Positions 1 through 9,984 are shown, numbered from the stretch's first letter. The stretch is DNA of 64,000 nucleotides from Diploptera punctata (GCA_030220185.1 JASPKZ010009905.1:1-64000); one strand, 5' to 3'. Notes: generated from the sequence alone by a model not told the origin. Numbers and translations are program-made.

Positions 1-470
1 TTACTTATGACTATTTAACTCATGCCCCAAATGGGAGTCAATGACCAATCACGTTTCAATGATTTATGTTTTACAACCAATCAGAGTCGTGTTTCACCAA
101 ATATTTATCAGTGTTATAATTACCATATTAAAGAAAGCTCCTCCTTGCAATATTGCGTTCCTTTGGCAATAAATAGTATGATCTGGTTGCAGTGATAAAC
201 AAAAGAAGCAGTAGAAGCGTACCTATCGTTTCTCATTTGTTTTCAAACATCGCCGTTTACATTAAATATACAAATATTTTAAAATAACTATAGTTAAATA
301 ATGATATGTGAGTAAACAGTTTAATTTTATTCGTTAAATAGTCCTAACAAATGCCACTCTTGATTTCCAAATTCTCTAGATAAATTCACTCCTCAATTCG
401 TGAGTCGTGAATTTATCGATAATTTGGAAATCACTCGTGGCATTACTTATGGCAATTTTTAAGTGAAATG
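1..470. repeat. Dispersed repeat family H, copy 1
   Basis: Interspersed repeat that recurs near 31.5 kb and 45.1 kb. All copies share a start with two CCAATCA boxes (GACCAATCACG and AACCAATCA), a middle block with GGCAATAAATA, and a 3' hairpin bounded by AATGCCAC and GTGGCATT. This copy lacks a few hundred bases of the middle found in the other two. No reverse transcriptase or transposase frame is visible. The CCAAT boxes would suit a promoter or LTR-like region, but that is inference. Its left edge may lie outside the window. Confidence 0.7.
350..444. other. Long hairpin at the 3' end of family H
   Basis: Near-perfect inverted repeat. The outer stem is AATGCCAC/GTGGCATT, followed by GATTTCCAAATT/AATTTGGAAATC, then GATAAATTCAC/GTGAATTTATC, with a small loop. 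Copy 2 has lost the inner stem and loop but keeps the outer stem; copy 3 keeps the whole layout with a few changes. Confidence 0.8.
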
Positions 471-1014
471 TCCCTGATGGTTTATAGAATTAAATAAAAT
501 TATGGTGGATTATTACATGATTATCTGCGCTGTTTTATTACGACGTGAAGACGATCCCACGGCAAATAGTGACAGTATCATTCTAAAGAGGATATAATTT
601 TTGGTAACAAATTCAAATCCAGTCCTCATGAAAGTGAAGAATCAGAAAAAAAATCACTTCTGTACTAATTTATACACTAGAATTTTTAACCCAGGACCTA
701 GTGAATAAACGATTCTTGTGTTGAAATTTAAACAAAAACAGATGTTGGTCATTAAGGAGACATTAAGGTGGGTTGTGTTATCAGCTGTTATCTGCACTAC
801 AAGATTACATCGTATTAAACACATCAAGTACTTGTGTTATGAACTATAAACATATATTTTATCTCTTCACTATCACGGTTACATTTAATCATGTATTTTC
901 TAGAAATATTTTAGTCAAATGATAGAAAGCACATTAGCATACCTCTCTTCAAATAAAACTGTATATGGGAGTTATTCGATACCACGTCTTATTTGAATGC
1001 TTAATCTATCTACA
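471..1014. other. AT-rich stretch, nothing recognised
   Basis: No long frame, tRNA-like box or inverted repeat was seen on either strand. It is ordinary AT-rich spacer. Confidence 0.5.
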
Positions 1015-1403
1015 ATGGCATAGCCCAATGTTGAGCTTTAGCCTGTCCTTTGTTAGGAGTTACTACACAAAGTAATTTCAGTTACGCTTATTTGCCCATA
1101 GATGTCATGAATGGTATGCGGTCAACATACCGACCCAATGAGACATCTAGCAGGCAACTAAGGTATTACTAGGATGATGAAGTCTGTAAATTTTTTTAGA
1201 GGCTTTTTAATTCAGGCTTAAGGATCTTTTATGAGCCTGAAAATCTTCAGACTCGGGAACCACGGCTTAAAATCGTTCCCGGATGACTTTCGCCTTGGAT
1301 TTTTCCATCGTAAAAAATCTATCTACCCCGACCGGTTTGAACCCGCGACCCTAGGGACTAGAGACAAGGAGCAAAATCACTAGTTCACCGCGACCGGCTT
1401 AAA
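1015..1403 (-). mobile_element. SINE-3 (tRNA-derived), copy 1
   Basis: On the minus strand a tRNA-like head has a box A region (GCGGTGAACTAGTG) and a box B (GGGTTCAAACC). The body includes GAGTCTGAAGATTTTCAGGC, and the 3' part runs through GACATCTATGGGCAAATAAG. The same order of blocks occurs near 16.0-16.4 kb and 34.5-34.8 kb; the 3' part alone recurs near 62.7 kb. A Pol III-transcribed SINE is the established interpretation of such heads. No clean target-site duplication was found. Confidence 0.75.
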
Positions 1404-1905
1404 GGTTCTATAAACAACTGAGAAATAAAACAATACGGCACCATTTATTGTAATATTCACAAATGAAACCCAAATTTCACCAAATTATGAATAGACTTTA
1501 ATTAAATTGAATAGCAACATTACAAATAAATAAGCTTAGAAAGTATTATATGAACATACATTTATGCCATATATAAAATTAATCACTTCACGTTATAAAA
1601 TTATTTTTATCAATTACTCAATTACAGCCCCCCCCACGGAGTAGACCTTGTCGTGGTGGAGGAGCTAGATGGGGAAGTCTGGTTTTTAACTAGCTTGCTA
1701 CCTAGTAAGAGAAGGGAAGCGAACCAACTCCAACGCGGGAACCTCAACGGTTTCACAAGCATTGGCAGTTCCTGCATAACTTTAACGGAGTGAAACTCGG
1801 ATATTCACCAAAAAATTACAAAGTAGAATACAAAGCATAGATATTTATTTCCTTAGAAAAACAAAAGCTGTACAAGATTGGATCGGACAAAGAATGAAGA
1901 TATAC
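1404..1905. other. Spacer with an unassigned GC-richer block
   Basis: AT-rich at first. From about 1627 to 1800 there is a GC-richer block (ACGGAGTAGACCTTGTCGTG and onward) unlike its surroundings and not matching any repeat recognised here. It could be the edge of a transposon or an old exon; no reading frame supports the latter. Confidence 0.4.
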
Positions 1906-1906
1906 G

Positions 1907-1947
<41 letters not shown>

Positions 1948-1966
1948 ATATATATATATATATTCA
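1906..1966. repeat. (TA)n microsatellite
   Basis: Alternating TA runs interrupted once by CGAA. They sit directly against the RT-C fragment. Confidence 0.9.
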
Positions 1967-2135
1967 TCGAATGGAAGATCACAGAATACCCAAACTAATG
2001 TTAAGATATCAACCTGCAGGAAGAAAAAGACCAGGACGTCCACTCAAAAGACTTCTGGATGGTGTTTCTCTTGAGGCCGAAACAGGTCAACAAATGGCCT
2101 AAATTCGTGAATATACTATGATGATGATGATATAT
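1966..2135 (+). mobile_element. RT-C LINE 3' fragment
   Basis: Translates to a C-terminal LINE module containing RMEDHRIPKLMLRYQPAGRK followed by the GRPLKRLLDG motif and a stop at 2102. A short 3' UTR (ATTCGTGAATATACTATG) and an ATG-repeat tail follow. It is nearly identical to the end of the longer RT-C copy near 52.4 kb, apart from small differences. The catalytic domain is missing, so this is a dead 5'-truncated copy. Confidence 0.85.
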
Positions 2136-2149
2136 ATATATATATAAAA

Positions 2150-2752
2150 CGTCCACCGCTGTGGTCTCGAGGTAGCGTGCTGCCTTGTCACGCAGCGGGC
2201 CCGGGTCGATTCCCGGTCGGGGCAGTTTTTCTGGGTGAGGTTTTTATCGGAGTTTTCCTCATATGGCTATCATCATCATTCTTATCATCATCATCATTCT
2301 TATCATCATCATTCTTATCATCATCATCATCATCATTCTTATCATCATCATCATCATTCTTATCATCATCATCATCATCATCATCATCATTCGTATCATC
2401 ATCATCATCATTCTTATCATCATCATCATCATTCTTATCATCATCATCATCATCATTCTTATCATCACCATTCTTATCATCATCATCATTCTTATCATCA
2501 TCATTCTTATCATCATCATTCTTATCATCATCATTCTTATCATCATCATTCTTATCATCATCATTCTTATCATCATCATTCTTATCATCATCATTCTTAT
2601 TATCATCATCATTCTTATTATCATCATCATCCTTCACCGGTGTGGAAAGCAACGGGAAGCTACCACACCTACAATTCCCTAGTTAATCAGCAAGCATAGC
2701 ATGAAAATGCTATGATTGCAGTGAAGGACCTGCCTTCGAGCAGAATTACTAT

Positions 2753-2755
<3 letters not shown>
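2150..2755 (+). mobile_element. SINE-1 (tRNA-Asp-like head) with expanded microsatellite
   Basis: The head CCACCGCTGTGGTCTCGAGG continues into GTAGCGTGC (box A region), a CTTGTCA anticodon-like loop matching tRNA-Asp(GTC), and a box B (GGGTCGATTCC). Then follow GGGTGAGGTTTTTATCGG and a huge ATC-type microsatellite, after which the normal SINE-1 3' part resumes (GTGTGGAAAGCAACGGGAAG ... GAAGGACCTGCCTTCG ... ATTACTATGGAT). Other copies have only a few ATC triplets at this place. A (TA)n run follows the 3' end. Confidence 0.9.
2264..2632. repeat. Expanded (ATC)n / ATTCTT microsatellite inside SINE-1
   Basis: About 370 bases made of ATC triplets punctuated by ATTCTT at increasingly regular spacing. 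The right half is close to a 15-base unit (CATCATCATTCTTAT). All six frames read through as homopolymeric Ser/His/Ile/Asp peptides, which are artefacts of the repeat and not genes. Confidence 0.95.
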
Positions 2756-2783
<28 letters not shown>

Positions 2784-2786
<3 letters not shown>

Positions 2787-2996
2787 ATTGAATGATAGAA
2801 TCAATGAATACAGAGATAAATGGTTTAGACATGTAGAAAAAATAAATGTAACAAGATTACCAAAAGCAGCATTTAACTACAAGCCAAGAGGTTCAAGGAA
2901 TGTAGGAAGACCAGTGAAAAGATGGGCAGAACACCTGTGAAGCGGAACAGGCGATTTGAAGTAGAAATGAAGTAGAAAAAGAAGAAGAAGAAGAAT
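2784..2996 (+). mobile_element. LINE 3' end with (GAA)n tail
   Basis: Encodes a degraded C-terminal module (WFRHVEKINVTRLPKAAFNY, then GRPVKRWAEHL) ending in a stop. A short UTR and AGAAGAAGAAGAA tail follow. It belongs to the same superfamily as the other GRPxxRW-ended LINEs. Only the last ~70 codons remain. Confidence 0.75.
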
Positions 2997-3448
2997 AAAC
3001 AATTACAATAGTTTGTATTTAATTATTTTTTTTAATTTTTGGTGACATTTAAAACTCAAAAGCACGGCGAAATCCAGGCTGCAATTAACTGTGATGCATT
3101 AATATGGTGGTGAGCTTGGACTAGAAGTTATCGCCCAGCACGTTAGTGTTCACTACAGAACACTTTCAACGAAAGATACCACCTTCAATAGCTCTTTAGG
3201 TGTCTGGGTTCCTAATACAGACGATCACCTACTTTCTTATCCCCTCAGGATGTGACTTCTTGATGGAGATGACCTGAAGATCTGTTTTTTATTAATCCAA
3301 CCGATATTACAGCTTTCATTAAAAATATAATAGATCCAGTTCTTAGATACATGAAAACTACATTTCTTTCGGTTTTCTATTATAGCCGAATATCTGTAAT
3401 TAGGATATTAAAGGGCTGTAAAACAGATTTGAATTTTAACCATTTAGG
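2997..3448. other. Spacer, nothing recognised
   Basis: No frame, tRNA-like head or inverted repeat was recognised before the RT-A copy. Confidence 0.4.
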
Positions 3449-3817
3449 ATGAATAAATACATCTTACTAATTTATAAGAAAGGAGATAAATCTGATTGCA
3501 ACAACTACAGGGGCATCTCATTACTTTCAACTTCGTACAAAATTCTTACAAATATATTAGTAAGCAGACTTACTCCCTATATTGATGACATTCTAGGAGA
3601 TCATCAATGTGCATTTAGAAGAAACAGGTCTACAACAGATCAGATTTTTAGTATAAGACAGATTTTAGAAAAGAAATGGGAATATAATGGTACTGTACAT
3701 CAACTATACGTAGACTTCAAAAAAGCATATGATTCAATTAAGAGGGAGAAGTTATATAGTATCCTGCTGGAGTCCGGAATTCTAAAAAGTTACTTAGACT
3801 TATACGAATGTGTCTAA
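3449..3817 (+). pseudogene. RT-A reverse transcriptase, N-terminal part (fingers/palm)
   Basis: About 122 codons. KKGDKSDCNNYRGISLLSTS is the classical non-LTR RT block 1-2, and CAFRRNRSTTDQIFSIRQIL matches block 2a. VDFKKAYDSIKREKLYSIL is block 3 with the first catalytic aspartate (DFKKAYD). The frame ends at a stop caused by a one-base shift; the next block continues in another frame that overlaps by ten bases. RT would copy element RNA at a nicked target site. This copy cannot make a full enzyme. Confidence 0.9.
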
Positions 3818-4776
3818 ATGGCACAAAGAGTAGGGTGCGTGTAGGCAAACAGTTTTCGGACACTTTTGAAATCCAGAATGGGTTGAAGCAAGGAGATGCA
3901 CTATCTCATCTACTATTTAATTTTGTACTAGATCATGCCATTAAATCTTTAGAGAATGAGGAAGGCTTACAACTGAATGGTATTAATAAGCTGTTAGTTT
4001 ATGCTGATGATGTAGCACTACTGGCCGATAGCGAGGAGATACTAAAGAACAACACGCACACACTATTGAGTAACACTAAGAAATTAGGACTGGAAGTAAG
4101 TATCAATAAAACTAAATATATGGCCACACCTAGAAATTCATTATATAATGGAAATGGACAGATAATGACAAATGAGGGAAATTTTGAGGAAGTGGCTGAA
4201 TTCAAATACCTAGGAACAATAATCACAAATAGGAATGAGATGCACAAAGAAATTAAACATAGGCTCAATTCTGCAAATGCGTGCTATTATGCATTGCAGA
4301 GACTCTTGATGTCCCAACTCCTTAAAAAAAACGTTAAACTGAAAATATATAAAACTATTATTCTACCAGTTGTATTATATGGGTGCGAAACATGGACTCT
4401 TACTTTAAGGAGGAAAATTTTTGGACCAAAGAGAGATGAACAGACAGGTGAATGGAGAAGACTACATAACAATGAACTACATGGTCTTTATAGGAAGCCA
4501 GATATAATAAGAACAGTTAAGTCTCGTAGACTGCGATGGGCAGGACATGTTGCGCGTATGGGGAATGAAAGACGTACATGGAAACTTCTTGTAGGAAAGC
4601 CAGAAGGAAAACGCCCAGTTGGTAGACCAAGAATGAGGTGGGAGAACAACATTAACTATGATTTGAGGGAAGTAGATTATGCAGGGAATGATTGGAAAGT
4701 ATTAGATCGGGATAGGGATGTGTTGAGAGCTTATGTCCGCGCGGCCATGAACCTACGGGTTCGATATTGCCAGTGA
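3808..4776 (+). pseudogene. RT-A reverse transcriptase, C-terminal part
   Basis: About 322 codons in the frame after the shift. GLKQGDALSHLLFNFVL is RT block 4 (usual consensus QGDALSPLLFN, here P to H). LLVYADDVALLADS holds the catalytic YADD box at 4000-4011. EFKYLGTIITNRNE is block 7. Then come thumb residues (LPVVLYGCETWTLTLR), a deletion of about 20 residues after LTLR compared with other copies, and the terminal module RRLRWAGHVARMGNERR ... GRPRMRWENNINYDLREVDY ending in MNLRVRYCQ. The stop directly precedes the GTAA tail. Confidence 0.9.
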
Positions 4777-4869
4777 GTAAGTAAGTAAGTATTTATAACT
4801 TTTAACCCTAACAATCATCGCCTAAATTGTTAAACAACGTTACAAATATAAGTAGCATGTGTAGTGTAA

Positions 4870-5465
4870 TATTCTCTTCTTCTTCACTTCCTGGTTTAGG
4901 CAAGAGTGCCTATTCCGTCTTCATTAATGGATCTAAGACCATCTCTTCCGAGGACGTCCGACATCTCTTCTTCCTCTTGAAAATAATGGAAGATTTTATT
5001 TGATAATCTTCTTTCTTCCATTCTTTCTACATGTTCTTTTCACTGTATCTTGTTGTTAAATATATTTTCTTTTATGGAGTAGATATGCAGTTCTTCACGG
5101 ATATCCTCGTTTTTTTATCTGGTCCATTCTAGTGCAGCCTTTTACTCTTCTTAAAAATTTCATCTCGGTTGCTTGGATTTTACTTTCTTGTTTGGTAGTG
5201 GTAATCCAAGATTCACTCCCATACAAAAGGACAGGGACAGCCATTGTTCTATAAATTTTAATTTTGTTTGTTTATGGGCTTTATTATTCAATGTTCTATT
5301 TATTGTACCACAAATAGCTTGAAACTGATGTGTTTTGTGTTCAATATCTTTATCATATACCCATAGCTGATGTCACATCCTAAATATTTAAAGCGGGATA
5401 CTTGTTCAATAATTTCGTCTCTAATTACTATTTATCTAATTTCAATGTAAATTCAATATTCCTTA
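4870..5465 (-). mobile_element. Antisense LINE remnant, (GAA)n-tailed family
   Basis: Minus-strand translation in broken frames gives MAVPVLLYGSESWITTTKQ, a thumb block (FLRRVKGCTRMDQ) and RGRRDVGRPRKRW, followed by the 3' tail that reads CTTCTTCTTC on the plus strand. The last ~110 bases match the fragment at 26.42-26.56 kb in the opposite orientation. Multiple frameshifts and stops show it is an old copy. Confidence 0.8.
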
Positions 5466-5689
5466 ACATGTGATGAACTGTTCACTTCAACAAAAGGTGA
5501 CAGATTAAGGCCGTGCTCAATTTGCATGCATTTCCGTACGAAATTCTGTGACGCGAACACGTACCAATACGCACACACGACCCCATGGGAGCACTCACAC
5601 TAGATGCCAGTTATTCGTACGTTTACACACGTATAGTTCCCACGTCCGAAATCAGTCCCAACTTGAGATATTTATTAAGTTCGTACGTT
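5466..5689. other. Spacer
   Basis: No supported feature. A short frame rich in Thr/Arg starts near 5548 but has no recognisable motif. Confidence 0.4.
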
Positions 5690-5955
5690 TAATATATCGC
5701 TCATTTGCTGCAACAACGTCACAACTCAAAAACCATAGTTTTTCAGGAGAAGCATTTAAAGGTTTGAAATCCACATACCTTTGCCTGTATTCGTCATAAA
5801 TATCAAATTGCTATAGCAACTCATTGTATACAATAACTTATGTCGTTCTTCCTGAATATAGAACTGAGTTTTGTCTTCTTTCATGTAGTACCAATAACTT
5901 AAAGTCGACAATTTTTGAGTTATGACGTTGTTGCAGCAAATGGGCGATATGTGAA
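5690..5955. mobile_element. Fold-back element, MITE-like
   Basis: Inverted arms of about 40 bases (left: TCATTTGCTGCAACAACGTC ... AACTCAAAAA; right is its complement ending GCAGCAAATGGGCGATAT) flank about 180 bases. Non-coding. Arm identity is over 90 percent by eye. The superfamily is not clear and no target-site duplication was identified. Confidence 0.6.
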
Positions 5956-6084
5956 ATCGACACCGAATAATTTATTAACTTGGTTTTTGGACTCAAATGT
6001 TTGTGGGATTCAACTTATCATTTACGTGACCATCAACGTAGGGCATGGAAATAAATACCCGAAAAATTAAAAAAAAAAAATATA

Positions 6085-6312
6085 TATATATATATATATG
6101 GTATGATAAGAAAAATAAATGCCTGGACGGGATTCGAACCCGGATCTCTGAGTCTGTACCTCAGCGTGATATCCATTACACCACCAGGCGAATCCAATTC
6201 AAGCATTCATCTTTCTTATATATGTATTATATTCTCCATTTATTACTAGATGTCGCGAAAACTCAGTCTTCACTGCCATCTAGTAGCTGACTATAAAAAG
6301 TAAGCAAATTCT
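6085..6312 (-). mobile_element. SINE-6 (tRNA-derived), copy 1
   Basis: The minus-strand head GCCTGGTGGTGTAATGGATA continues to a box B (GGGTTCGAATCCC). The body includes the complement of CACTGCCATCTAGTAGCTGA. The cloverleaf is imperfect: position 7 of the acceptor stem and the base of the T stem do not pair, so this is unlikely to be a working tRNA. Related copies are near 10.0, 10.8 and 24.9 kb. A (TA)n run abuts it. Confidence 0.7.
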
Positions 6313-6358
6313 TCTTCCTTCCAAGTGTTAGGCCGAGGCCTGTTACGATCCTATAGAA
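6313..6358 (-). mobile_element. LINE 3'-tail fragment
   Basis: TTCTTCTTCCTTCCAAGTGT then TAGGCCGAGGCCTGTTACGA, the complement of a (GAA)n-tailed LINE end also present twice in inverted orientation at 34.9-35.1 kb. Confidence 0.6.
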
Positions 6359-7084
6359 AATTTTCTCTTATAAATAGAACATTTTTACTTTATAGGAGTG
6401 ACGCTTTATCGATGTTATATATATAGGGCCTATATCTATCGCACCCCAGTAAAAATAACTTTACAGCTTAAAAATGGACGAATTTCAGTTAATCCCCGGT
6501 TTAAAAAAATGTTTAAATTGTATAAAACAAGTCACTAACTAATCAAGGTACAGTTGCACGTTCAGCTATTCCTAAACCATTTGAACTGTGATGTAAGTGA
6601 AATTTCTTTTTCATGTGCTGGAAAATAAGGTGTTTTGAGTTCTGATGTTATTCTTGCCGGGGTGCGATATGGTAAATTTAGTCATACATTTACGAATCAC
6701 AAACGTTACATATACCATATTAAGTGCAGGTATTGTTTTTAATTGTTATTGGGAGAGAAATACTTCCGTGATATTATGAGAACTCGATGCGCTTCTGTTC
6801 TCTCCTACGTCATGAACCTGTTTCTATTATCAAGAAACAGATTATTCATTGCGCAACAAAGAGATATCAGAGTACCGACACAACCTTCCTGACTGAGAAA
6901 AACATAACCATACAATACAAATTCCTTGCCCAAAGTGAACGCTGCCTAAGGCGATATCCGAGATAGCGATGAGAAGTGTAAAAAAAAAGAGAAGATAGTT
7001 GTATAAAGATAACGGGCGAGGATAGAGATAGGTGGAGACGTATGTACAAACGTAAATAAAATAGAGCAAAAAGGAAAAAAAATA
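6359..7084. other. Spacer, nothing recognised
   Basis: AT-rich with no supported feature on either strand. Confidence 0.4.
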
Positions 7085-7085
7085 A

Positions 7086-7127
<42 letters not shown>

Positions 7128-7142
7128 GAGGAGGAGGAGAAT
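7085..7142. repeat. (GA)n microsatellite
   Basis: GA dinucleotides grading into GAG triplets. The minus-strand reading gives artefactual Ser/Leu-rich peptides. Confidence 0.95.
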
Positions 7143-7220
7143 AAGAGATACGAAATAAGATAATGAGAAGGGAAAAGATAACACTGGTCAACATGATTTT
7201 TGTCTCATGAGTACCAATAG

Positions 7221-7730
7221 TTGTACTTAATGCAGTTTATCGTGTTTTCAAATATATATTCGGAATTTCTCCACCACCCATATTTTTTATTTAAATTTCA
7301 ATTAATGGATTTAAATAATTATTCTTTAATAAACTTTTTTCGTCCATTTGTCCATTGTAAAAGAAAACCAAATGAGCTAACTCAGGAGACTTCAGCTATA
7401 AAAGAGATATCAAGGCAAATGGAATGCCTAATATGCTGGCCGATTATTGTTGGACCATCAAGAGGGATGTTTCACAGGCGAAATATAGCAGAAAATCGTC
7501 ATTTCTTACTTTCTAGGCGAGTCCGAATGTTTGAATATTGTGTAGTTACGAATGTAGTAAATATTAAAGTGTTTGGAATTATAAATTCCTGTCTGTCGGA
7601 AACCTTGCGCGATGGAGAAAAACCGATATCATATTTGAATTCAGGAGAAAAATACTATCAGAATCATATATTTTTCTTTCTGAAACAAAAAAAAATATAT
7701 TTTTTGTTGCTGAGTGTAATGAGTTACTGA
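7221..7730 (+). CDS. Unassigned open frame of 169 codons, probably chance
   Basis: Starts MYLMQFIVFSNIYSEF and contains RQMECLICWPIIVGPSRG and EKPISYLNSGEK. It matches no family I know, has no obvious domain or signal peptide, and ends in a low-complexity A/T run (FFFLKQKKIYF). It is the longest open frame here not explained by a repeat or transposon, but AT-rich codon use, no neighbours and no splice context make a real gene unlikely. Confidence 0.12.
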   Translation: MYLMQFIVFSNIYSEFLHHPYFLFKFQLMDLNNYSLINFFRPFVHCKRKPNELTQETSAIKEISRQMECLICWPIIVGPSRGMFHRRNIAENRHFLLSRRVRMFEYCVVTNVVNIKVFGIINSCLSETLRDGEKPISYLNSGEKYYQNHIFFFLKQKKIYFLLLSVMSY

Positions 7731-7880
7731 GGCATAAGACAAGAAAGTGGGAACATAGAAGAGAACAGCAAGAAAAAAAACTATAAGATAAGGTGGAAAA
7801 CTAGAAGAGGTCTTAATAAAAGCTTTAATTTCTTATTTTACTGGTGCACTTACATAGAATTATGGAAAGCAAAACGGTCC
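7725..7880 (+). repeat. Direct repeat shared with 10.54-10.70 kb
   Basis: AGGCATAAGA ... ATAGAAGAGAACAG ... AACTAGAA.AGG..TTA.TAAAAG...T..TTTCTTA.TTTACTGG recurs near 10.6 kb in the same orientation with moderate divergence. The 10.6-kb copy follows a (GA)n tract and the 7.7-kb copy lies downstream of one, so the GA tract may belong to the element. Class unknown. Confidence 0.55.
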
Positions 7881-7964
7881 ATCAAATACATACAGCAACT
7901 TGCTTCAGATTCAATCACTTTCTTTCGTGAATCAAAAGATGGGAAACTAGATACGTTTAGATTT

Positions 7965-8432
7965 TAAAATAAATTATAGTTTTAAAAAACTAAAACTCTA
8001 TTAGAAAATTAAAAAATGAAAAATAATTTTAATTTCCAATACGCTTGGGATAAAATTAAAGTGGTCAACAAAAAAATCATCTCCAACAACATCTAGAATA
8101 AAACTAGAGTTATCAACAAAAAGAAAAGAATTTTACCATCAAAACCGTGGTGTGCTCTATATCAATTAATATATTTGATAATAAACAAATATTGGTAAAA
8201 GTAAGCTCTCTAAGAAGAAAATGTAAAATCATAAAAAGCACCCCACGCTTTTGATGGTAAAATTATTTTCTTTTTGTTGATAACTCTAATTTTATTCTAG
8301 ATGTGTTGGAGATGATTTTTTTGTTGACCACTTTAATTTTATCACAAGCGTATTGGAAATTAAAATTATTTTTCATTTTTTAGTTTTCTAATAGAGCGTG
8401 TTCTTTTAGTTTCTTAAAACTATTATTTATTT
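7965..8432. mobile_element. Fold-back (long inverted repeat) segment
   Basis: Arms of about 190 bases. The left arm carries AAAGTGGTCAACAAAAAAAT and CAACAAAAAGAAAAGAATTTTACC; the right arm is their complement. The spacer is about 80 bases and contains AAGCTCTCTAAGAAG. It would form a very stable cruciform or hairpin RNA. Its counterpart at 53 kb preserves the pairing. Confidence 0.85.
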
Positions 8433-8539
8433 TTTATTTTTTAGTTTTAATATTTTGCAGAATAAGATAAAAATGTAAATATCTTTAAATTCGATACTAT
8501 TGTAGTATGAGCTAAAAGTAATACTCTTCTATAAAAAAA

Positions 8540-8632
8540 CCCTCCCAGCCGGATTTGAACCAGCGACGTATGGATTACCGAAATTATATACCACTAAGAG
8601 TTCACTGCTCTACCAACTGAGCTCTTACAACG
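8540..8632 (-). other. tRNA-like segment within the composite repeat
   Basis: The minus strand shows a box A-like AGCTCAGTTGGTAGAGCAGT and a box B-like GCTGGTTCAAATCCGGCTGG, separated by more than a normal tRNA spacing. Acceptor ends do not pair well. Likely a tRNA-derived Pol III promoter fossil. The 53.6-kb counterpart has lost bases in the T arm. Confidence 0.55.
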
Positions 8633-8674
8633 ATTGACTAAAAAGTCGACAAGCCCGAAACCTATTATACAAGT

Positions 8675-9000
8675 TTTCATTTTTTTGATTTTCGGATGAT
8701 TCTGGCCAGGGTTTTAGAAACAAAATATGATGAAATTATTGTACTGTCACGGGTCCTCTACACGTATACAAAGTTTCAAGTCGATCCAATGTTTCTAAGT
8801 GGGTGAAAATCGCGTTGAAAGATTCCGTTACATTGATACAAAAACACATTTTTTTGATTTTCTGATGATTATGGCCAGGATTTTAGAAAATAAATATGAA
8901 ATTATTGTATTGTCACGGGTCCTCTACAAGTACACAAAGTTTCAAGTCGATCCAATGATTTTAAGTGGGTGAAAATCGCGTTGAAAGATTCCGTTACATA
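8675..9000 (+). repeat. Tandem duplication of a ~165-base block plus (GATA)n
   Basis: TTTTTTGATTTTCGGATGAT ... GTCACGGGTCCTCTACACGT ... TTGAAAGATTCCGTTACAT occurs twice in a row, with about 90 percent identity. The second copy runs into (GATA)n. Such short-repeat-ended tails are typical of RTE-type LINE/SINE 3' ends; that link is inference. Confidence 0.8.
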
Positions 9001-9164
9001 GATAGATAGATAGATAGATACAGGTCAAGCTAATATAAAGCGTGTAAAAATGAAAGGCAACTATGGTGGTTATTTTTAAATTTTAGAGGTGTTTACTGGT
9101 ATGTAACCAACGATTCCGCTCTCATAATCGATTCTTTGTTTCGAATCCGTAGACTATTAACGAG

Positions 9165-9500
9165 CCCCTCTTACAAGGACAATCTAGTGACTTAAGGCAA
9201 GATGTCTTGGTGCAGAACTACGGGACTTGCCCTGGTTCGATTCCTCATGGGGGAAGACATTTTCTCATGAAATTTAGGCCAATATAGGACCGATGCCCAC
9301 CCAAAATGGCAAGGAATTTGGATAGCTGCTATAATTAGCGGCTCAATTAAGAAAACCAGCTATGTATGAAGGATTCGACATACTGACCACATGTCATCCC
9401 CTTACTAGCTGCATGATCGTCCACCTCTGTGATTAATACATATGGATGTGAGGCCAGCAGTCGGGTGATGGACAAAGGTCCTTCTTGACCTGCCGCACTA
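9165..9500 (+). mobile_element. SINE-4 (tRNA-derived), diverged copy
   Basis: Shares TACGGGACTTG.CCTGGTTCGA, CATGGGGGAAGACATTTTCT and AGGACCGATGCCCACCCA.AAT with the better copy at 50.45-50.80 kb, which is in the opposite orientation. The tRNA-like head is worn. The 3' part ends around CATATGGATGTGAGGCCAGC. Confidence 0.75.
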
Positions 9501-9984
9501 TGCAATATTACAAGGACAAATAGGCCTACCATCTGGATATCATTTCTGTTCAAGGTAAGAAGTATAATGCAAAAAAAACAGAATAATTCCTGCAGAAACT
9601 AGAAATTGACAAATATATTATAGCACAACTTGTAACTAGCAGTAGTACCAGGGCTTGGGTGGCAATCCATACGTACTTTTGACAGTTCGTGCCAATAAAT
9701 TCGTGTCTAGTAATGATATATATATACACACATATTGAGTTTCGTTCGATCTGCGGCCGACAGCGGGATAAGTGACGAACATCCAGTCATCAATTTGCGC
9801 TGCCCACGCAGTGTCCACGCTAGTGGCCGCAATGCGAGTGAAACTCATTGTAGGCCTATATATATTTTTTCAGGATCGTTTCTGTATTTACACAAGTATC
9901 CTCAACCAAAATGTATATATATATTTTTTTTTCACACTTTCCGGTCTTACGTGTCTACAGATATATGGCATGAAAATAAAAATG
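9501..9984. other. Spacer, nothing recognised
   Basis: Short chance frames and small TA runs only. Confidence 0.4.

Larger units (their letters stand above)
3449..4791 (+). mobile_element. RT-A non-LTR retrotransposon, longest copy in the window
   Basis: A 5'-truncated LINE holding most of the reverse transcriptase domain, the C-terminal module and the 3' tail. The apurinic-type endonuclease expected upstream in this class is absent. A stop lies just upstream of the first frame, which suggests the truncation point is near 3450. The 3' end is CCAGTGAGTAAGTAAGTAAG, the (GTAA)n tail seen in nearly every RT-A copy. The reading frame breaks once near 3815. Other RT-A copies reach 63231 (same start region as 3818), 36452, 17139 and 61996. 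Confidence 0.92.
7962..9022 (+). repeat. Composite dispersed repeat, copy 1
   Basis: A one-kilobase unit that recurs at 53.06-54.02 kb with the same order of parts: a long palindrome, a short linker, a tRNA-like segment, TTGACTAAAAAGTCGAC, one or two copies of a ~165-base tail block and a (GATA)n end. Identity is roughly 90 percent by eye. Because both copies share the junctions, the parts behave as one element. No coding capacity. Confidence 0.75.

Noticed and set aside
2177..2699. Overlapping Ser-, His-, Ile-, Asp- and Met-rich open frames on both strands
   Set aside because: All are readings of the ATC/ATTCTT microsatellite; every frame is open because the repeat lacks stops.
6121..6189. 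Candidate functional tRNA on the minus strand
   Set aside because: Acceptor position 7 and the T-stem base do not pair, and the same head recurs with a common body (SINE-6).
6842..7194. Leu/Ser-rich minus-strand frames
   Set aside because: They run across the (GA)n tract; no domain.
8540..8632. Candidate tRNA gene
   Set aside because: Spacing between boxes A and B is too long and it sits in a repeated composite element.
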